This document shows positions 5,654 through 7,927 of a stretch of 7,927 nucleotides of DNA, piece after piece. The position numbers were made by a program, and so were the translations under genes. The stretch's first letter is position 1, and each line of letters starts with the position of its first letter. This stretch comes from Candidatus Methylomirabilota bacterium. Its GTDB lineage: Bacteria; Methylomirabilota; Methylomirabilia; Methylomirabilales; Methylomirabilaceae. The notes under the pieces were generated by a model, which saw only the letters and a program-made list of their open reading frames with translations, ran no database searches and was not told the DNA's origin. The DNA lies in NCBI GenBank assembly GCA_028869615.1, contig JAGWRQ010000091.1:1-7927 (forward strand), written 5' to 3'.

Positions 5654-6867
5654 TAGGCTCCTTCCGATGAGGCCGTCACCTGCGAGACCTGCCCAACGGC
5701 GCTCTCCACGATCATCATCGCCTGATCGACATCCTGCATGGTGATGATCAGGGGAGGCATGAACCGGATCGTCTGAGGCGGAATGGGGTTGATCAGCAGA
5801 CCTCGGTCCCGGCAGACCCTGGCCATCCCCAGCGCCACCGGCCTGGTGAACTCCACCGCCAGCAGCAGACCTCGGCCCCGAACCTCCTTGACGATATCCC
5901 ACTTCTCCTGCAGTGCCAGGAGCCGTTCTCGGAAGTAGCGTCCTACGCGAGCCGCATTTCCGACGAGATCTTCCTTGAGGATAAATCGCAAGACAGCGGC
6001 GGCCACAGCAGAACAGAGCGGGTTGCCGCCATAGGTGGAGCCGTGATCGCCCGGGCCGAAGCAGGCAGCCCGTTCATTTGCCAGGAACGCGGCAATGGGA
6101 ATCCCGCCGCCCAGCCCCTTGCCCACCGTCATAATATCCGGCCTGATGCCGGAATGCTCGTGTGCCCAGAGCGTCCCCGTGCGCCCGCAGCCCGTCTGGA
6201 CCTCATCCAGGATCAGCAGGATCCCGCGCTCGTCACAGAGGGCGCGGACCTGCTGCAGGTAATCCTCAGTGGGAACATTCACGCCGCCTTCGCCCTGGAT
6301 CGGCTCCAGGAGGATCGCGCAGGTCCGCTCGCGCACGGCGATCCGCAGGGCAGGGAGATCGTTGTACGGGACATGCGTGAACCCTTCGGGGAGCGGGGTA
6401 AAGGGGGCCTGGTACTCCGGCTTTCCTGTCGCGGCCACCATCGCCAACGTTCGACCATGGAAACTCTTCAGGGCCGAGATGACCTCGTAGGCGCCATTGA
6501 GATGCAGCTTCCCGTATTTCCGGGCCAGCTTGACCGCTCCCTCATTCGCCTCTGCGCCGCTGTTACAGACGAAGACTTTTGCCAAACCGCTTGTGGAGAT
6601 CAGCATCTCCGCCAGTTCAATCTGCGGGGTGGTATAGACATCGAGGGTCGCCAGGATGAGGCGCGTGGATTGCTCCCGAAGGGCCTCCACGATCACCGGA
6701 TGACAGTGGCCCAGGCTGCAGGCGGCCCATCCGCCGATGAAGTCAAGATACTCCTTCCCCGCCTCATCCCAGACCCTCGCCCCCTCCCCACGGACGAGCG
6801 TCACCCCGAGACGCCGGTGACCGGTGTCCATGAAGTACCGCTTATCCAACTCTACCCAATGGTTCAT
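5653..6867 (-). CDS. Class III PLP aminotransferase, (acetyl)ornithine aminotransferase type
   Basis: This 404-residue protein matches the usual length of acetylornithine/ornithine aminotransferases. Visible motifs are the phosphate loop SGAEAN (103-108), SFHGRT (135-140), EPIQGEGG (188-195), Asp221 in the DEVQTG stretch, which pairs with the pyridine nitrogen, and Lys250 in TVGKGLGGG for the Schiff base. It would move an omega-amino group from ornithine, acetylornithine, lysine or a similar diamine to 2-oxoglutarate. The start is placed at ATG 6867, inside the ATGA overlap with the upstream stop; an open frame extends 11 codons further to 6900 but lies in the upstream gene's tail. It overlaps the ThDP gene by one base (TAATG). 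Without other arg biosynthetic genes nearby, and next to an arginine hydrolase and an aldehyde dehydrogenase, a catabolic ornithine role is more likely than biosynthesis. Exact substrate is inferred. Confidence 0.88.
   Translation of the reverse strand: MNHWVELDKRYFMDTGHRRLGVTLVRGEGARVWDEAGKEYLDFIGGWAACSLGHCHPVIVEALREQSTRLILATLDVYTTPQIELAEMLISTSGLAKVFVCNSGAEANEGAVKLARKYGKLHLNGAYEVISALKSFHGRTLAMVAATGKPEYQAPFTPLPEGFTHVPYNDLPALRIAVRERTCAILLEPIQGEGGVNVPTEDYLQQVRALCDERGILLILDEVQTGCGRTGTLWAHEHSGIRPDIMTVGKGLGGGIPIAAFLANERAACFGPGDHGSTYGGNPLCSAVAAAVLRFILKEDLVGNAARVGRYFRERLLALQEKWDIVKEVRGRGLLLAVEFTRPVALGMARVCRDRGLLINPIPPQTIRFMPPLIITMQDVDQAMMIVESAVGQVSQVTASSEGA
5654..5665 (-). promoter_or_regulatory. 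Ribosome binding site fixing the ThDP enzyme start
   Basis: On the minus strand GGAAGGAG (5665-5658) lies four bases before ATG 5653-5651, within the last codons of the aminotransferase gene. It is the strongest ribosome site in the leftward operon and decides the start against the longer open frame reaching 5902. The TAATG overlap also allows re-initiation by ribosomes ending the aminotransferase. Confidence 0.75.
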
Positions 6868-7670
6868 GTTGCGTCCCGATCCAGGAACAGAGCCAGACAC
6901 TTGGGCCCGCCTCCCGCTTTGAGAAATTCCGTGGTCTCAACTTCGTGGACATGATACCCGGCCTCGGCAAGCGTCCGGGACAGGTGGGGGCAGTCCGCGT
7001 TCATGACGACCGCCTTTCCAACAACGATTGCGTTACAAGCAAAGCGTCTGGCCTCTGCCTCAGTCACCGGAAAGAGCTCAGTGATGGTCTCTTTCAAAAG
7101 CCGCTGCGAGGCGGGACTGAACGCCTCCGGGGAGTACGCTGCCCGCCCGGACTGGAGCGGACACAAACAGGTGTCCAAGTGGTAGAACCACGGATCGGTA
7201 AGCTCCAGAGAATGGACCGGCAGTCCGATGAGCTCCCCGAGCAGGTGATGGGCCTGCAGTTCCGAACGAAAGCGATACCCGGCGAACAGGAGATCCCCGC
7301 AAAAGAGCGCATCGCCTTCCCCTTCAAAAAAGGCGGGTTCCGCCAGACAGGCCACCCTGTAATTCCGCTCCAGAAACCATTGTGTGAAATGGGAAACCTC
7401 CGCCTCACGCTCACGGTATCGGAAACGACTGCTCACAAACAGGCTATTGACCAGAAGCCCGGCGTTGGCCGTAAAGCAGAGGTCAGGCAGGCCCGGAACA
7501 GAAGGCAGCAGTTCCACCTGGACCCGTAGCGTTTCAGCGAGAAGGTGATACAACGCCTCCCACTGCTCCAGCGCGACAGTCTGGTCGGCCTGCCGTCTTC
7601 GATCCATCCAGGGATTAATTTCATAATAGATCCCGTAATGGTCGGGACGACACATCAGCAGTCGGGTCAT
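6864..7670 (-). CDS. Arginine dihydrolase / dimethylargininase-family (amidinotransferase) enzyme
   Basis: This 268-residue enzyme of the guanidino-group modifying superfamily has the triad expected for a thiol-imidate mechanism: Cys258 in GGGPKC, His164 in YHLDTC and acidic residues in EGEGD (116-120). It also carries INPWM (Asn19) and FTANAG (Asn69), which, as I recall, resemble the asparagine motifs of cyanobacterial arginine dihydrolase (ArgZ/AgrE) more than those of classic arginine deiminase. ArgZ-type enzymes turn arginine into ornithine, CO2 and two ammonia; dimethylargininases release citrulline and dimethylamine. It lacks the ornithine cyclodeaminase-like half fused in the cyanobacterial proteins. 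The start at ATG 7670 is two bases after the upstream stop, with no clear ribosome site, so translational coupling is likely; its TGA overlaps the next ATG. Superfamily is sure, dihydrolase activity is inferred from motifs and neighbours. Confidence 0.8.
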   Translation of the reverse strand: MTRLLMCRPDHYGIYYEINPWMDRRRQADQTVALEQWEALYHLLAETLRVQVELLPSVPGLPDLCFTANAGLLVNSLFVSSRFRYREREAEVSHFTQWFLERNYRVACLAEPAFFEGEGDALFCGDLLFAGYRFRSELQAHHLLGELIGLPVHSLELTDPWFYHLDTCLCPLQSGRAAYSPEAFSPASQRLLKETITELFPVTEAEARRFACNAIVVGKAVVMNADCPHLSRTLAEAGYHVHEVETTEFLKAGGGPKCLALFLDRDAT

Positions 7671-7672
7671 GG

Positions 7673-7927
7673 TTACACGTCGGCGCTCAGACCTTGCGCC
7701 ATCTTGATCTCACGACCGTGATTGACAGTCCACGCCACCTTGTGCGTCACAAGATCCAACAAAGGCCACGAAGCCGGGACACCCGTCCCGCTCTTCTTCA
7801 GCCCGCCGAACGGCAGATGCACCTCGGCACCGATGGTGGGCAAATTCCAGTATCCGACGCCGAACTCACACTCTTCTCGAAGACGTCTGGCGATTCGGTA
7901 ATCTTCGGTGATCACAGAGCAGGCCAG
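7673..7927 (-). CDS. NAD(P)-dependent aldehyde dehydrogenase, C-terminal end (5' part beyond window)
   Basis: Only the last 84 codons are present; the frame is open to the window edge, and a GTG at 7915 is an internal valine, not a start. The segment has the conserved C-terminal ALDH block NLPTIGAEVHLPFGGLKKSG, in which the FGG-x-K-x-SG part helps form the NAD-binding and oligomer region; here the asparagine of the usual N-x-P-T stretch is kept. The catalytic cysteine and glutamate lie outside the window. ALDHs with a GAE-x-H-LPFGG ending act on semialdehydes, among others. Being first in line before an arginine hydrolase and an ornithine-type aminotransferase, it may oxidise glutamate semialdehyde or a related omega-semialdehyde. 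The family is certain, the substrate is a context guess. Confidence 0.85.
   Translation of the reverse strand: MACSVITEDYRIARRLREECEFGVGYWNLPTIGAEVHLPFGGLKKSGTGVPASWPLLDLVTHKVAWTVNHGREIKMAQGLSADV

Noticed and set aside
4919..5656. Open frame of 245 codons on the plus strand
   Set aside because: It is antisense to the ThDP enzyme gene, shows no recognisable motif and has no ribosome site; the sense frame is clearly coding.
5654..5902. 83-codon N-terminal extension of the ThDP enzyme
   Set aside because: The extension overlaps the aminotransferase tail in another frame, is Gly/Asp/Arg-rich without similarity to ThDP enzymes, and the ribosome site and TAATG point to ATG 5653.
6043..6954. Open frame of 303 codons on the plus strand
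   Set aside because: It lies antisense to the aminotransferase gene, whose PLP motifs are complete. The translation is Arg/Gly/Pro-rich with no domain, as expected of a shadow frame in GC-rich DNA.

Overview
The window comes from a GC-rich bacterium. It holds three blocks: the tail of a secreted repeat protein, a two-gene rightward unit that looks tied to nitric-oxide or nitrosative stress, and a tightly packed leftward operon for amino-acid catabolism that probably centres on arginine and ornithine. No rRNA, tRNA, CRISPR array, transposase or phage gene is visible. The base composition, the NnrS-like membrane protein and the style of the secreted repeats would suit an environmental denitrifying or NO-exposed lineage such as NC10/Methylomirabilota. 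That placement is a guess from general resemblance; nothing here proves it.

Layout. 1-1131 (+): the C-terminal part of a large surface or secreted protein made of FG-GAP-type repeats, two cysteine-bearing InlB-B-like repeats and three copies of a 38-residue C-terminal repeat. 1132-1518: a gene-poor stretch with an inverted repeat, a protein-like minus-strand segment that may be a gene remnant, and a near-consensus sigma-70 promoter at 1403-1431. 1519-3312 (+): a 597-residue fusion of an N-terminal DUF542/ScdA_N domain, a 12-helix NnrS/heme-copper-oxidase-like membrane core and a C-terminal DUF1858-like domain. 3331-3972 (+): an FmdE-like soluble protein, 18 bases downstream and probably co-transcribed. 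4001-4029: a strong rho-independent terminator that ends this unit.

The leftward operon, in transcription order, is: aldehyde dehydrogenase (7927-7673, cut by the window edge), arginine dihydrolase/amidinotransferase-family enzyme (7670-6864), class III (acetyl)ornithine-type aminotransferase (6867-5653), and a thiamine-diphosphate enzyme of the acetolactate-synthase superfamily (5653-4028). The junctions are a 2-base gap, an ATGA overlap and a TAATG overlap, so the four genes are almost certainly translated from one message. The first three enzymes could form a route from arginine through ornithine and glutamate semialdehyde to glutamate. The ThDP enzyme has no place in that route and is the real puzzle of the operon.

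The most unusual points are the three-part architecture of the membrane protein with a threefold internal repeat in its core, an in-frame internal ribosome binding site that could release its C-terminal domain as a separate 70-residue protein, and the unexplained ThDP enzyme.
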